The position numbers were made by a program, and so were the translations under genes. Under the pieces are notes generated by a model. That model was not told where the DNA came from. It searched no databases and was given only the letters and a program-made list of their open reading frames with translations. A stretch of 64,000 nucleotides of DNA from Verrucomicrobia bacterium IMCC26134 (GTDB lineage Bacteria; Verrucomicrobiota; Verrucomicrobiia; Opitutales; Opitutaceae), in contig CP011265.1 in the NCBI GenBank assembly GCA_000972765.1, positions 1,836,001-1,900,000 of the forward strand, in the 5' to 3' direction. Shown here piece after piece: positions 30,750 through 40,070 of the stretch; positions within the stretch are counted from its first letter, which is position 1, and each line of letters begins with the position of its first letter.

Positions 30750-31847
30750 ATGCGCTCCCTTCGCTACCTCCTTCCCGTCCTTCTGATCGCAGGCGCAGCG
30801 TTCTGGTTTTGGCGGGCCGACTCACCTCTCATCAAGACCGCCGCCGTCCGTCGCGAGGCTGCCCTCGATGCCGTGCCCGCCGTCGTCAATGTCCGCCCCG
30901 AGTTCCAGCTCACCCTCACCAGCACCGTAGCCGGTCGCGTGCTCACGTCCGCGCTCAAGCCCGGCCTCACCGTCGAGAAGGACGACCTCCTCTTCGAGCT
31001 CGATCCCTCTCTCTACCAGATCGAGCTCAAACGGCTAACCGCCCAGCTCGCCAATCTCCGAAGCCAATACGCCCTCGATTTCGAGCAAACCTCCACCCTC
31101 GCCCGCCAACAGGAGGATCTCGCCAACTTCGAACGTCTGCTCAAGGAGGGCAACTATCCCGAGGTCGAACTCCGCCGCCGTCGCGAGGAGTTTCGCATCC
31201 TTTCCGAAAAACAGGAGAAGGACCGGCTCGCCCGCCAGCAGCAGCTATCCGAGCTCGAGTTCTCCATTTCCCAGCAAAAGCGTTTCATCACCGACTGCGC
31301 CGTCCGCGCGCCCGCCGCCGGCACCGTCACCGAGGTGTTTTTCCACCCCGGTGAACTTGTTTCGCTAGGCGCCTCGCTCGTCACGTTCTACAGCCGCTCC
31401 CTTCTCGTCGAGGCCCGCGTCAACGAGGAGGATTTTTCCGGCATCCGCCCCGGCCTCGAAGCCTCCGTGCGTTTCCTCGCCTACGGCTCCGAACAGTATG
31501 CCGCCCGCCTCACCAGCGTGCTGCCCAATGCCGACGCCAAGACGCAGCAATACCGCGCCCTGCTTTCCGTCGAGATCGATCCCGCCCGCCTCATCCCCGG
31601 CCTGAGCGGCGAGGCCAGCATCATCCGCAACCGCCGCGCCGACACACTCGTCGTTCCTCGTGCCGCCGTTTACAATGGCGTCGTCTTCGTCATCGAGGGC
31701 GACACCGCTCGCCGCGTCACCGTCGAAACCGGGTTCCGCGGCAGCAATGTCGTCGAGGTCACCGGCGGCCTCTCCACCGGCCAGCAGGTCGCCTTGTCCC
31801 ATGTCGAGACGCTCCGCGATGGCCAGCGGGTCCGCCTCGCCCGCTAG
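30750..31847 (+). CDS. Periplasmic adaptor (membrane fusion) protein, HlyD/DevB-like
   Basis: 365-aa adaptor anchored by one N-terminal membrane segment (LLPVLLIAGAAFWFW). The order is: first lipoyl half with STVAGRVLTSALKPG, a coiled-coil hairpin with LTAQLANLRSQYALD and RRRREEFRILSEKQEKDRLARQQQ, second lipoyl half with VRAPAAGTVTEVFFHPGE, then beta-barrel and membrane-proximal domains. I chose the ATG at 30750 because it directly precedes the membrane anchor. It links the TolC protein upstream to the FtsX-type permease downstream. Confidence 0.9.
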   Translation: MRSLRYLLPVLLIAGAAFWFWRADSPLIKTAAVRREAALDAVPAVVNVRPEFQLTLTSTVAGRVLTSALKPGLTVEKDDLLFELDPSLYQIELKRLTAQLANLRSQYALDFEQTSTLARQQEDLANFERLLKEGNYPEVELRRRREEFRILSEKQEKDRLARQQQLSELEFSISQQKRFITDCAVRAPAAGTVTEVFFHPGELVSLGASLVTFYSRSLLVEARVNEEDFSGIRPGLEASVRFLAYGSEQYAARLTSVLPNADAKTQQYRALLSVEIDPARLIPGLSGEASIIRNRRADTLVVPRAAVYNGVVFVIEGDTARRVTVETGFRGSNVVEVTGGLSTGQQVALSHVETLRDGQRVRLAR

Positions 31848-31885
31848 TTGTTTCCAGGATTCACGCCCGCCGACCGCTTCCTCCT

Positions 31886-33127
31886 TTGCCTCCGAATCTC
31901 CAGATCGCCGTCCGCTTCCTCCTCGATCGCCGTCGCGCCATGCTCATGAGTCTCGCCGGCATCGTTTTTGGCGTGGCGTTTTTCGTCGTCACCCAGGCCC
32001 AGACCGCCGGCTTCCAGTCGCATTTCATCAAAACCATTCTGGGGGTGAACGGCATGCTCCGCATCGAGGATCGCATCCAATCCACCCGCCGCACCCTCCC
32101 CGCGGCACCCGACTCCACGTTCGCGGTCAATATCGAGGGCGGCGTGCGCTATATCCCGGGCGTCGAATACCCGTCCGCCATTCAGGAGGCCGTCGCCCAG
32201 GTTCCCGGGGTCACCGCTTCTTCGCCCGTAATCCGTGGCAACGCCGTCCTGCTCGCCAACTTTCGCGAATACGACAGCAAGCCCTACGGAATCGACCTCG
32301 CGTCCTTCGTCGCCGTCTCAGATTTGGAAACCCAGGTCGTCGATGGCAGCCTGAAGGCGTTCGCCGACAATCCCTACGGCGTGATCGTCGGTCTCCGCAT
32401 CGCCCGTCGCCTCGGGCTCGCCGTGGGCGATTCCATTCTCCTCCAGAACAGCGGCGCGCCGACCCGCTTCCGCATCGCCGCGTTTTTTGAGACCGGGATC
32501 GATCAGGTCGATCGCGAGCGCGTCTATGTCCATCTCGCCGCCTCCCGCAGTCTGCTCAACCGGCCCGTCGGCGCTTCGTTTATCCAGATCGCCCTCGCCG
32601 ATCCCGCCCGCGCCCCCGAGCTGGCCGACCGCATCCAGCAGCTCACCGGCCACGGCACGATGGCCTGGCAGGAACGGGAGAAAACCTGGCTCCAGGTTTT
32701 CAGCGTCCTCCGCATCTCCTCCGCGCTCACCATCTCCACCATCATCCTGATCTCCGGCCTGGGCATGTTCAACACGCTGGTCATGATCGTGGTCGATAAG
32801 ACCCGCGAGATCGCCATCCTCCGTTCGATGGGCTACACGCGAAGCGATATCGGTGTCATTTTCATGCTTCAGGGCGGCATCATTTTGGTGATCGGCATTC
32901 TCCTCGGCTGGGTCCTGGCCGCCGCCGGGACCTACTCGCTTTCGCGCATCCCCATCCGCATCCGGGGCATCTTCGCGAGCGACCACTTCATCGTCACCTG
33001 GGATGTCGCGCACTATCTTTGGGCCGCACTGATCGCCGCCTTCGTCGTCTTGATCGCCAGTTACCTCCCTGCCCGCCGCGCCGCCCGGCTCGAACCGGGC
33101 GATGTCATTCGGGGCAGCAGCACTTGA
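31886..33127 (+). CDS. ABC transporter permease, FtsX/MacB/DevC type
   Basis: 413-aa inner-membrane permease with one N-terminal segment (MLMSLAGIVFGVAFFVVTQA), a large periplasmic MacB_PCD-like domain (about 40-265), and three C-terminal segments around ISTIILISGLGMFNTLVMIVV, GGIILVIGILLGWVLAAAG and LWAALIAAFVVLIASYLP. The TTG at 31886 is the likely start; ATGs occur inside the first membrane segment. Its layout and the separate ATPase gene resemble DevC of DevBCA-TolC glycolipid exporters more than fused MacB. Confidence 0.9.
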   Translation: MPPNLQIAVRFLLDRRRAMLMSLAGIVFGVAFFVVTQAQTAGFQSHFIKTILGVNGMLRIEDRIQSTRRTLPAAPDSTFAVNIEGGVRYIPGVEYPSAIQEAVAQVPGVTASSPVIRGNAVLLANFREYDSKPYGIDLASFVAVSDLETQVVDGSLKAFADNPYGVIVGLRIARRLGLAVGDSILLQNSGAPTRFRIAAFFETGIDQVDRERVYVHLAASRSLLNRPVGASFIQIALADPARAPELADRIQQLTGHGTMAWQEREKTWLQVFSVLRISSALTISTIILISGLGMFNTLVMIVVDKTREIAILRSMGYTRSDIGVIFMLQGGIILVIGILLGWVLAAAGTYSLSRIPIRIRGIFASDHFIVTWDVAHYLWAALIAAFVVLIASYLPARRAARLEPGDVIRGSST

Positions 33128-33133
33128 TCCGTC

Positions 33134-33808
33134 ATGCCCGTCCTCGTCGCCCATCAACTCGAACGTAGCCTCGGCACCGGCGATAGCCGCGTCAAAGCCT
33201 TGCGTGGCGTGAGTCTCTCCATCGAGCCGGGCCGCACCTACGCCATCGCCGGCCACTCCGGCTCCGGCAAATCCACCTTGCTCTACCTGCTCGGCCTGCT
33301 CGACCTGCCCGACGCCGGCACCCTCTCCATCCAGGGTAGCGCCACCCACGATCTCGACGACGCCGCCCGCACCGCCTTGCGCAACGAACACATGGGTTTC
33401 GTCTTCCAGTTTCACTTTTTACTCAAGGAATTCACCGCCTTGGAAAACGTCATGCTGCCCATGCGCAAGCTCGGCCGGCTCAACGTCGATTCCATGCGCG
33501 ACAAGGCCGCCGGGCTGCTCGCCGCCGTCGGTCTCGCCGACAAGGCCGCCCGCCTCGGCAACCAGCTCTCCGGTGGCGAACAGCAACGCGTCGCCATCGC
33601 CCGCGCCCTCGCCAACGATCCCGCCCTCATCCTCGCCGACGAGCCCACCGGTAATCTAGACCAGGCCAACGCGGATCGGGTCTTTTCCCTCTTGCAGGAG
33701 ATCGCCCACACCCGCGGCCAGGCCTTGCTCATGGTCAGTCATAATCCCGAGCTGGCCAAACGCTGTGACCAGGTCTTCCACATGAAGGACGGTCTCCTCC
33801 TGCCCTGA
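33134..33808 (+). CDS. ABC transporter ATP-binding protein, LolD/DevA type
   Basis: 224-aa ATPase with Walker [10 protein letters not shown], signature LSGGEQQR, Walker [14 protein letters not shown], and the switch His in MVSHNPE. The Q-loop region [18 protein letters not shown] is typical of LolD/MacB relatives, which use mechanotransmission rather than classical transport. It follows the permease by 6 bases and completes the TolC-adaptor-permease-ATPase set. Confidence 0.92.
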   Translation: MPVLVAHQLERSLGTGDSRVKALRGVSLSIEPGRTYAIAGHSGSGKSTLLYLLGLLDLPDAGTLSIQGSATHDLDDAARTALRNEHMGFVFQFHFLLKEFTALENVMLPMRKLGRLNVDSMRDKAAGLLAAVGLADKAARLGNQLSGGEQQRVAIARALANDPALILADEPTGNLDQANADRVFSLLQEIAHTRGQALLMVSHNPELAKRCDQVFHMKDGLLLP

Positions 33809-33827
33809 CCCTTCCCCCTATTTCCCC

Positions 33828-34049
33828 ATGCGCCCCCTTTCCTGCATTCGCCTCCTCGCCCTGACCGGCCTCGCCTGGTTCGTCGCTGCTCTCTGCGCCG
33901 CACTTTGGCAAACGTGGGACACGTTCTCGCCGGCCTACTGGAACCACTACGTGCAACAGCAGCTCGCCCGCCCGCTCGCCGGACTCGCCGTCTCCTGGCT
34001 CTTGCTCGCCGCCTCCCGCCCCCTCGCCCGCTGGCTCGACCGCCCTTAG
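33828..34049 (+). CDS. Small predicted membrane protein
   Basis: A 73-aa open frame between the ATPase and the heparinase-like gene. It has two hydrophobic stretches, CIRLLALTGLAWFVAALCAALW and LAGLAVSWLLLAAS, separated by a short Trp/Tyr-rich loop, which suggests a two-pass membrane protein. I do not recognise a family. The tight spacing (19 bases before, 23 after) argues that it is a real gene in this operon. Confidence 0.45.
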   Translation: MRPLSCIRLLALTGLAWFVAALCAALWQTWDTFSPAYWNHYVQQQLARPLAGLAVSWLLLAASRPLARWLDRP

Positions 34050-34072
34050 CGCGAGTTCGGAGCGGTTTCGTC

Positions 34073-35899
34073 ATGCGCCCTTCCCCCTTCCGTCTCGCCA
34101 TCCTGCTGGCGCTTTCAGCCTTTTTGACGGGCCTTCCATCCCGGGCCGCCGTTCCGGCTGAAACCCTGGACATCGCCGACGACGCCCTGCGCGACACCTT
34201 TACCTTGCAGGGCTTGTCCGCCATGCAACCCCGCCTCGCCACCGGAGGCTACGACTGGGAATGGCGCGGCCCCCGCGACGACCCCGAGTGGGCTTGGTTC
34301 TTCAACCGCCACGGCTGGTTTCCCGAGCTCGCCCTCGCCGCCCGCTCCACCGGCGATCCGCGCTACGCCGCCGCCCTCGTCGCCACGCTCGACGACTGGA
34401 TCGCCGCCCATCCTGCCCCCGGCCGCATCACTTTCTCCGCCGCCTGGCGTCCGCTCGAAGCCGCCCGCCGCATCACCGACAGCTGGCTGCCTGCACTCGC
34501 CGAGTTGCGCGGCTCTCCCGCACTCACCCCTGCCTTCCTCGCCCGCTACCGCGCCTGCCTCGTCGCCCACGGCGAACACCTGCGCCACCACCACGCCTTC
34601 GGCGGCAACCACCTCGTCACCGAGATGCTCGCCCTCGTTCACCTCGCCCTCGCCGAGCCTTCCCCGCCCGGCGCCGCAACCTCCGGGGGAATGCCGAGCT
34701 CCAGCTCGGCTCCGTCCTCCCTCTCCGGCTCCGCCGACTGGCTGGCCTACGGCCTTGACCAGCTCGACCGCGCCTTCGCCGATCAGATCTACCCCGACGG
34801 CGCGCACAAGGAACTTTCCACCCACTACCAGCGCGTGGTCGCACTCAACTACACGCGGCTCGTGGATTTGCTCGCTTCGCATAATCACCCCGCTCTCGCC
34901 GATGCTTGGCGGCCCCGGGTCGATAAACTCTGGCGCTACGTCGCCGCCGTCCGCCAGCCGGATGGCACCAATCCGCTCACCAACGACTCCGACCGCGAGG
35001 ACTACTCCGCTTTGCTCGCCCGTTACGCGCCCGACTTGGTTGATCTGCCGACCGTCCCCACGCATTTCCCGTGGGCCGGGCAGACGGTTTTTCGCGCCGG
35101 CGAACAATGGGCCTTTTTCGACGCCGGTCCGCGCGGCACCGATCACGACCACGCCGACCGGCTCCACCTCTCGCTCACGCTCGGTCGCAAACCCTTCCTC
35201 GTGGACAACGGCCGCTACACCTATGCCCCCGGCCCGTGGCGCGACTACTTCGCCGGTCCCGCCGGGCACAACGTCCTTCTGCTCGATGGCCAGGGCACCG
35301 TCCCGGCTCCACGCGCCGTGTCCGCCCCGCCTTCACCCGCGCATTTTCTTCGCGCCGGATCCTTCGCCCTCGCTTGGGGCGACGCCACCTTCGCCACTGC
35401 CGACAACGCCCGTTCCGGCGAGTGGCGGCGCATCGTCGTCCACGCCGAGAGCGCGGGTTGGGTGGTGATCGATCGCGTCATCGCCTTTGGCTCTCCCGAA
35501 CTGCAAACGCTCTGGCACTGGGCGCCCGCCGTAAACCTCACGCTCCCATCTCCGCCCGATGTCCGTCTCATCGCCCGTTCCTCGACCGCCTCGCTGGCCC
35601 TCACGCTCTCCCGTCCAGCCCTCGCGCCCGGCACGTGGCGCCAGCTTCGCGGTGTCGAGCCTCCCGCCGCCGTTCAGGGCTGGTTCAGCGCCGCCTTCAA
35701 CTTCCGCGAACCCGCCCCCTGCGCGGTCTACACCCAGCGCCTGGAGGGCCCGGTGACGAATGCTTGGGTTTTCCAGCCCGCAGATAAGCCACTCTTGACT
35801 GCCATCACGCTGCCCGACGGCGACGTCCTCATCACCCCTCGCAGCGGCACGACCCTGCACCTCCGCATCGAGTCCCCCGAAGGCGCTCAAATCCGCTGA
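34073..35899 (+). CDS. Heparinase II/III-family polysaccharide lyase
   Basis: 608-aa secreted protein with a signal peptide (LAILLALSAFLTGLPSRAA). The N-terminal (alpha/alpha) toroid (about 40-340) carries GGNHLVTEMLAL and STHYQRVVALNY with candidate catalytic His/Tyr. The C-terminal beta-sandwich begins with DHDHADRLHLSL and continues through GRYTY and GHNVLLLDGQ, the Hepar_II_III signature. Such enzymes cleave acidic glycans (heparin, alginate, ulvan-like) by beta-elimination, giving the unsaturated ends a GH105 enzyme needs. A Gly/Ser/Pro-rich insert near residues 201-222 contains a DNA palindrome. The ATG at 34073 is chosen for the signal peptide. Confidence 0.85.
   Translation: MRPSPFRLAILLALSAFLTGLPSRAAVPAETLDIADDALRDTFTLQGLSAMQPRLATGGYDWEWRGPRDDPEWAWFFNRHGWFPELALAARSTGDPRYAAALVATLDDWIAAHPAPGRITFSAAWRPLEAARRITDSWLPALAELRGSPALTPAFLARYRACLVAHGEHLRHHHAFGGNHLVTEMLALVHLALAEPSPPGAATSGGMPSSSSAPSSLSGSADWLAYGLDQLDRAFADQIYPDGAHKELSTHYQRVVALNYTRLVDLLASHNHPALADAWRPRVDKLWRYVAAVRQPDGTNPLTNDSDREDYSALLARYAPDLVDLPTVPTHFPWAGQTVFRAGEQWAFFDAGPRGTDHDHADRLHLSLTLGRKPFLVDNGRYTYAPGPWRDYFAGPAGHNVLLLDGQGTVPAPRAVSAPPSPAHFLRAGSFALAWGDATFATADNARSGEWRRIVVHAESAGWVVIDRVIAFGSPELQTLWHWAPAVNLTLPSPPDVRLIARSSTASLALTLSRPALAPGTWRQLRGVEPPAAVQGWFSAAFNFREPAPCAVYTQRLEGPVTNAWVFQPADKPLLTAITLPDGDVLITPRSGTTLHLRIESPEGAQIR
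34693..34710. repeat. Palindromic element inside the heparinase-like gene
   Basis: GCCGAGCT (34693-34700) and AGCTCGGC (34703-34710) form a perfect 8-bp stem with a 2-base loop. It encodes part of a low-complexity Ser/Pro/Ala insert (residues about 207-213). It looks like a REP-type palindrome carried in frame. Confidence 0.55.
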
Positions 35900-36047
35900 G
35901 ATGCCCCCGCCCGCCACCTTCACCCGTCCATCTATAAGTCCGCGCCCTTATTCCTTCCGCTTTCTGAACACCGGGTTTCAACTCTTTTTTTCCACTAGTT
36001 GTTAGCCACAAATTGTATAAGGAAATCCACAACCATAAATGAGCATT

Positions 36048-36089
36048 ATTACCTAGGTAATTTTTTACAGCATTCTTTCACGTTAACGT
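36048..36089. promoter_or_regulatory. Two palindromes upstream of the pseudopilin gene
   Basis: A perfect 14-bp palindrome ATTACCTAGGTAAT lies at 36048-36061 and a 10-bp palindrome ACGTTAACGT at 36080-36089, in an AT-rich 238-base gap. They sit 50-90 bases before the pseudopilin ATG and are plausible operators, but no factor is identified. Confidence 0.4.
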
Positions 36090-36137
36090 AACCTTGACGG
36101 CTTGCATAGTTTGGCGCGCCGCTTGCTAGTTCTGCGT

Positions 36138-36932
36138 ATGAACCTAGTAAATGTCACCTCGTCACCTCGTCGTGTTTTGGTTGGTGTCCGAGCCTTTACG
36201 CTCATCGAACTCCTGACGGTGATCGCCATCATCGGCATCCTGGCCGCGATCATTATTCCCACCGTGGGCAAGGTCCGCCAGACCGCCCGCTACTCCAAAG
36301 GTTCCAGCAATCTGCGGGAGATCGCCCGCGGCAATCTGCTCTTTGCTCAGGACAACAAGGGCTGGATTCCGCACGATGGGTTCACTGCCACACCCACTGC
36401 CGGTCAAATCACGCCGGGGCTGCGCGGCGGTTCCGTGATACCGTGGTGGAACGCCATTCCTCCCTATATCGGAGCGCCTACCTTGGCCGCGTTGGATTCA
36501 AAACGTCCGTCACAGGTTCCGACCTTGGATACTCAGAATTCTATTTTCATCTGCCCCAACGCCAGCACCAGCACCACCAATCCCAGCGGCATTGCCTGGC
36601 TCTGCTACGCCCCCGCCTACAAGCTCAGCGATACCGTGAGCGGAGCGCCCGAGGGTAAGTTCCTCGGCAACGTGAATAAAATCCAAGAGCCCTCGCGCAC
36701 CGTGCTCTTCGCCGAAACGACCAATCACGCCCCTGGGCAGACTGGTATCTTCAGCACCTGCAATCCTTCCTACTTGGGAGCCACCGGTGCCCTCAGCGGT
36801 TCGCGTTGGGGCGGCAAATCCCTCGTCTCCTTTTTCGATGGCAGCGTCAAAAGCTTCAGTTCCTCCGACCTTCTGACCCAAGGCGGCGACCTCAAAGGCC
36901 TCAAGGGCGGTCCCATCTGGGACGTTCAATAA
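36138..36932 (+). CDS. Type II secretion pseudopilin-like protein (prepilin-type N-terminus)
   Basis: 264-aa protein with a prepilin peptidase site in AFTLIELLTVIAIIGILAAIIIP: cleavage is expected before Phe, and Glu5 is present. The globular part has Cys residues (FICPNAS, FSTCNPS) and ends with a strand VSFFDGSVKSF, resembling the FxDG motif of the expanded pseudopilin family in Verrucomicrobiota and Planctomycetota. The ATG at 36138 gives a leader of about 18 residues; an upstream TTG at 36102 is possible. It may be a substrate of the GspDEF machinery at 6250-11470. It is followed after 52 bases by the PATR surface protein. Confidence 0.85.
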   Translation: MNLVNVTSSPRRVLVGVRAFTLIELLTVIAIIGILAAIIIPTVGKVRQTARYSKGSSNLREIARGNLLFAQDNKGWIPHDGFTATPTAGQITPGLRGGSVIPWWNAIPPYIGAPTLAALDSKRPSQVPTLDTQNSIFICPNASTSTTNPSGIAWLCYAPAYKLSDTVSGAPEGKFLGNVNKIQEPSRTVLFAETTNHAPGQTGIFSTCNPSYLGATGALSGSRWGGKSLVSFFDGSVKSFSSSDLLTQGGDLKGLKGGPIWDVQ

Positions 36933-36984
36933 ATCCATCCACAAACTTTCCGCTAACTAACATTCGCAGCCCAAAACCTACGCC

Positions 36985-39900
36985 ATGAAAACATCAACCA
37001 TCTTGAAAAACTACGCCGGAGCATTGCTCTTGGCTACCCTAGTCGGTCCATTTGCCTACGGTCAGATTTCATTCACAGGCAATTACTCGCAAAACTTTGA
37101 TGGACTTGTGAGCAGTGGAAATGCGACGAACGTCTTCGGGAATGGCACTTTCACTCAATACGCTATTCCAAGCACGAATAATAGCACCACCGGTTGGTCA
37201 GGCGCGCGTATAGTTCAAAGTGGTATCGCTTATGTCAACTTGAACGCCGACACCGGAACTGGCGTCAGTGGCGCAATTTATAGCTACGGTTCGAGCAACT
37301 CCACCGACCGCGCGCTGGGCATGGTCGCTTCTGGCAGTAACACCTTTGCAGTAGGTGCAGCGTTTACCAACACCAGCAATGCAACCATCACGAGCCTCAC
37401 GATCGCCTACACGGGTGAGTTCTGGCGGTCATCCACATCGGTGCAAAATGTCCTGACCTTTGGCTATGGCTTTTCAGGTGGAAACGCGACTTCCTCTAAT
37501 TACCTCAGCGATTCATCGTTAAACGCCCTGAGTGGCTTAGACCTAGTTGGTCCCTCGCCTATTGCATCAAACGGCGTGTTGAACGGTAATCTATCAGGAA
37601 ACCAGACGGTGTTTACGTCGACTATCAACGGAATTGAATGGGCGCCAGGCACTTCACTTTATATCCGCTGGAGTGATGTGAACGATGCCGGAAATGACGC
37701 GGGCCTTGCGATAGATAACTTCACCATGACCGGTCGCCTCTTCACGGGACAAAATGTGCCGATCGGTGGCAGCACAACGTTCTCGCAAAATGACTTTGGT
37801 GGGAACTTGACCTTCACCAACCTAGATAATGCCGTCTTCAATTCGACTGGCACCACGATTAACCTTCTCGGAAACGTGACCGCCGATGGTCTCAAGTTTA
37901 ATACCGATGGCTACACTTTGACAGGCGGAGGCAGCAATGTCCTCACTCTCACGGCGGGTTCGATCGCTACGCCCGCAGGCGTAAGTGCATCCATCACGGC
38001 TGATTTGGCGGGTCTTACCGGATTAAGCAAAACGGGCGCAGGGACATTGTCTCTTTCAGGCAATAATACCTTTGTAGGCAGCGTAGGCGTTTTTGCCGGC
38101 CGCTTGAATATCAACTCTGATAGCAATCTGGGGGCACCTACGAATGGAGTTGTTCTCGGCAGTGCAACGCTTGGCAGCACCGGTTCAATCAGCCTCGGCT
38201 CTGGTCGTAGCCTCACCGGCTCGGGCACAATCGAGACCGGTTCATCCCAATCGCTCACCGTCGGTGGAAATCTATCCACAACAACCTTGACCGTAAATGG
38301 CGCGACCACCGTCGCGCTGAACGGCGCCAGCAAGAGCGTCGGATCGCTCACCATTACTCAACCTGCTGCTATTAGTGTCAGCGGCGGCACGCTCGCCATC
38401 AGCTCAAATCTCACCCTCAGCGGAACCACCACGCTTTCAGGTCCGCTCGACTTCGGCGGCGCTTCACCGACCCTGCAGGTGAACGGAACCGCCTTCACCC
38501 CCAGCGGCGCTATCAGCACGTCTAACCGCATCATCAAAACCGGTGCCGGCTTGCTCGACCTGACCTCGACCACCCTTACCGGAAACGGCACCAACGCCGG
38601 TTTCCGCTTTGGTGTTCAGGGTGCGACAGCCATCGAAGGCGGCACGATCCGGATTAACGATACGACCGACTTAGGCACGGCGACCGTCCTCCAGTTCAAC
38701 TCCGGCACCCTCGACGTCGCCGCCCCCCTCAGCATCGCCTCCGGTCTCTCGATCGGTGGTCGCACCGCGGGCGTCGCTTCACGTCCCACCTTAAACGGCA
38801 GCCCCATCACCTTCACGGGCAACAATAGCTTTTTCGCCCAAGCAGGGGCGAGTGGCGACCTGGCTCTCGTCGTTAATAACACGACCACCCTCAACGGCAA
38901 CTTCACTGCTACCGTGCCGGCTACTAATGCAAACCAGCTCGTGTTGCCCGTCACCTACATTGACCTCAGCGGCAATGGAACCCTCATCCTCAATGCCCAG
39001 GCGGCCGCGATCTATGATCGTTTCTATATCAACAATATCAATGGCGCCGTAACCGTGGTGAATAACGGCAACCTTGGCTCCGATACCATACAAGTCGCGG
39101 ATGGAACGACCCTCTCCGGCAACGGCACCTTCACCGGATATCACATCTTCCCTGTATCCGGGAATGCCACCCAAGTCATTAACGAGGTGTATAAGTCCAC
39201 CACGATCACGGTAGAATCCGGCGCCACCTTGGCCCCCTCCGGCAACCTGAAGTTCCTTACAAACCTAACTCTGTCGCCCGGCTCAAGCACGACCCTCGCG
39301 ATCACTGGAAACACCAGCTACACCTCGCTGGACGTAAGGCTGCCAGGCGGTAACAGCACCATCGCCTCCTCCACACTGACCAAGGGAGGCTCGCTGACGC
39401 TCAACGTATCTTCCCCTGCATCGTCAGGCAACTATACCCTGATTACCACAGGAGGAAACGTGACGACCTCGGGCAGCTTTGGTGCCGTCTACCTCGGCGG
39501 AGGTTACTCCGGCACGCTCACGGGCGGAACCACCGTGACCAGTGGCAACAAAACGTTTACCTATTCAGACAGCGCCAACGTTCTAACCATCGGCGATACC
39601 GCTCCTTCCCTCAGTGCGCTCGACACCTGGCGCGCCAACACCTTCGCCGGCACTGCCGCTGAAGGCAGCACGGCCACCACCGGCACCGGCGCCGATACCG
39701 CCGACTTCGACGGCGACGGCATCGCCAACCTGATCGAATACGCCACCGGCACCGACGCCAGGGTCGCCAACACCTCCCCTGTCACCGTCGTCCAGTCTGG
39801 CAGCTTCCTCACCCTGTCCTACCCCGTGATCTCGGATAGCGGCATCACCTACACCGTGCAGGGCACCAACGACCTCGCCTCCGCCTTCACGACCGGTGCG

Positions 39901-40014
39901 GGCAGCACCACCGGCAGCACGACCAAGACCTACACCGACACGGTGGATCTCTCCGTCGGCGGCGCCCGTCGTTTCCTCCGCCTGCAAGTCACCAATAACG
40001 CGCTTGTTCCCTGA
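36985..40014 (+). CDS. Large PATR (autotransporter-associated beta-strand repeat) surface protein
   Basis: 1009-aa secreted protein. After the signal peptide (ALLLATLVGPFAYGQ) comes an N-terminal beta-sandwich-like region (about 30-250), then a long Thr/Ser/Gly/Asn-rich beta-helix with PATR-type repeats such as LSKTGAGTLSLSGNNTFVG. The C-terminal module (about 870-1009) reads DFDGDGIANLIEYATGTD, then LTLSYP and YTVQGTNDLAS, as found at the end of many verrucomicrobial surface proteins. No beta-barrel translocator is visible, so it is probably exported by another route. Codon use is more AT-rich than the neighbouring genes. A strong terminator follows. Confidence 0.82.
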   Translation: MKTSTILKNYAGALLLATLVGPFAYGQISFTGNYSQNFDGLVSSGNATNVFGNGTFTQYAIPSTNNSTTGWSGARIVQSGIAYVNLNADTGTGVSGAIYSYGSSNSTDRALGMVASGSNTFAVGAAFTNTSNATITSLTIAYTGEFWRSSTSVQNVLTFGYGFSGGNATSSNYLSDSSLNALSGLDLVGPSPIASNGVLNGNLSGNQTVFTSTINGIEWAPGTSLYIRWSDVNDAGNDAGLAIDNFTMTGRLFTGQNVPIGGSTTFSQNDFGGNLTFTNLDNAVFNSTGTTINLLGNVTADGLKFNTDGYTLTGGGSNVLTLTAGSIATPAGVSASITADLAGLTGLSKTGAGTLSLSGNNTFVGSVGVFAGRLNINSDSNLGAPTNGVVLGSATLGSTGSISLGSGRSLTGSGTIETGSSQSLTVGGNLSTTTLTVNGATTVALNGASKSVGSLTITQPAAISVSGGTLAISSNLTLSGTTTLSGPLDFGGASPTLQVNGTAFTPSGAISTSNRIIKTGAGLLDLTSTTLTGNGTNAGFRFGVQGATAIEGGTIRINDTTDLGTATVLQFNSGTLDVAAPLSIASGLSIGGRTAGVASRPTLNGSPITFTGNNSFFAQAGASGDLALVVNNTTTLNGNFTATVPATNANQLVLPVTYIDLSGNGTLILNAQAAAIYDRFYINNINGAVTVVNNGNLGSDTIQVADGTTLSGNGTFTGYHIFPVSGNATQVINEVYKSTTITVESGATLAPSGNLKFLTNLTLSPGSSTTLAITGNTSYTSLDVRLPGGNSTIASSTLTKGGSLTLNVSSPASSGNYTLITTGGNVTTSGSFGAVYLGGGYSGTLTGGTTVTSGNKTFTYSDSANVLTIGDTAPSLSALDTWRANTFAGTAAEGSTATTGTGADTADFDGDGIANLIEYATGTDARVANTSPVTVVQSGSFLTLSYPVISDSGITYTVQGTNDLASAFTTGAGSTTGSTTKTYTDTVDLSVGGARRFLRLQVTNNALVP

Positions 40015-40037
40015 TCGCTTGAGTAAGCGCTAGTCAC

Positions 40038-40070
40038 AAGGGGCGGGCCAAAAGCCCGCCCCTTTTTGTT
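40038..40070 (+). terminator. Intrinsic terminator after the PATR gene
   Basis: The 11-bp GC-rich stem AAGGGGCGGGC (40038-40048) pairs with GCCCGCCCCTT (40054-40064) and is followed by a T-run. Confidence 0.92.

Noticed and set aside
32318..33415. A 365-aa minus-strand open frame over the permease and ATPase genes
   Set aside because: It spans two well-recognised genes on the other strand and has no recognisable domain.
34115..35269. A 384-aa minus-strand open frame in the lyase gene
   Set aside because: Antisense shadow of a gene with clear Hepar_II_III motifs.
36985..40014. Repetitive gene as CRISPR or DNA tandem repeat
   Set aside because: The repetition is at protein level (Thr/Gly/Ser/Asn-rich beta-helix); the DNA lacks identical spaced repeats.
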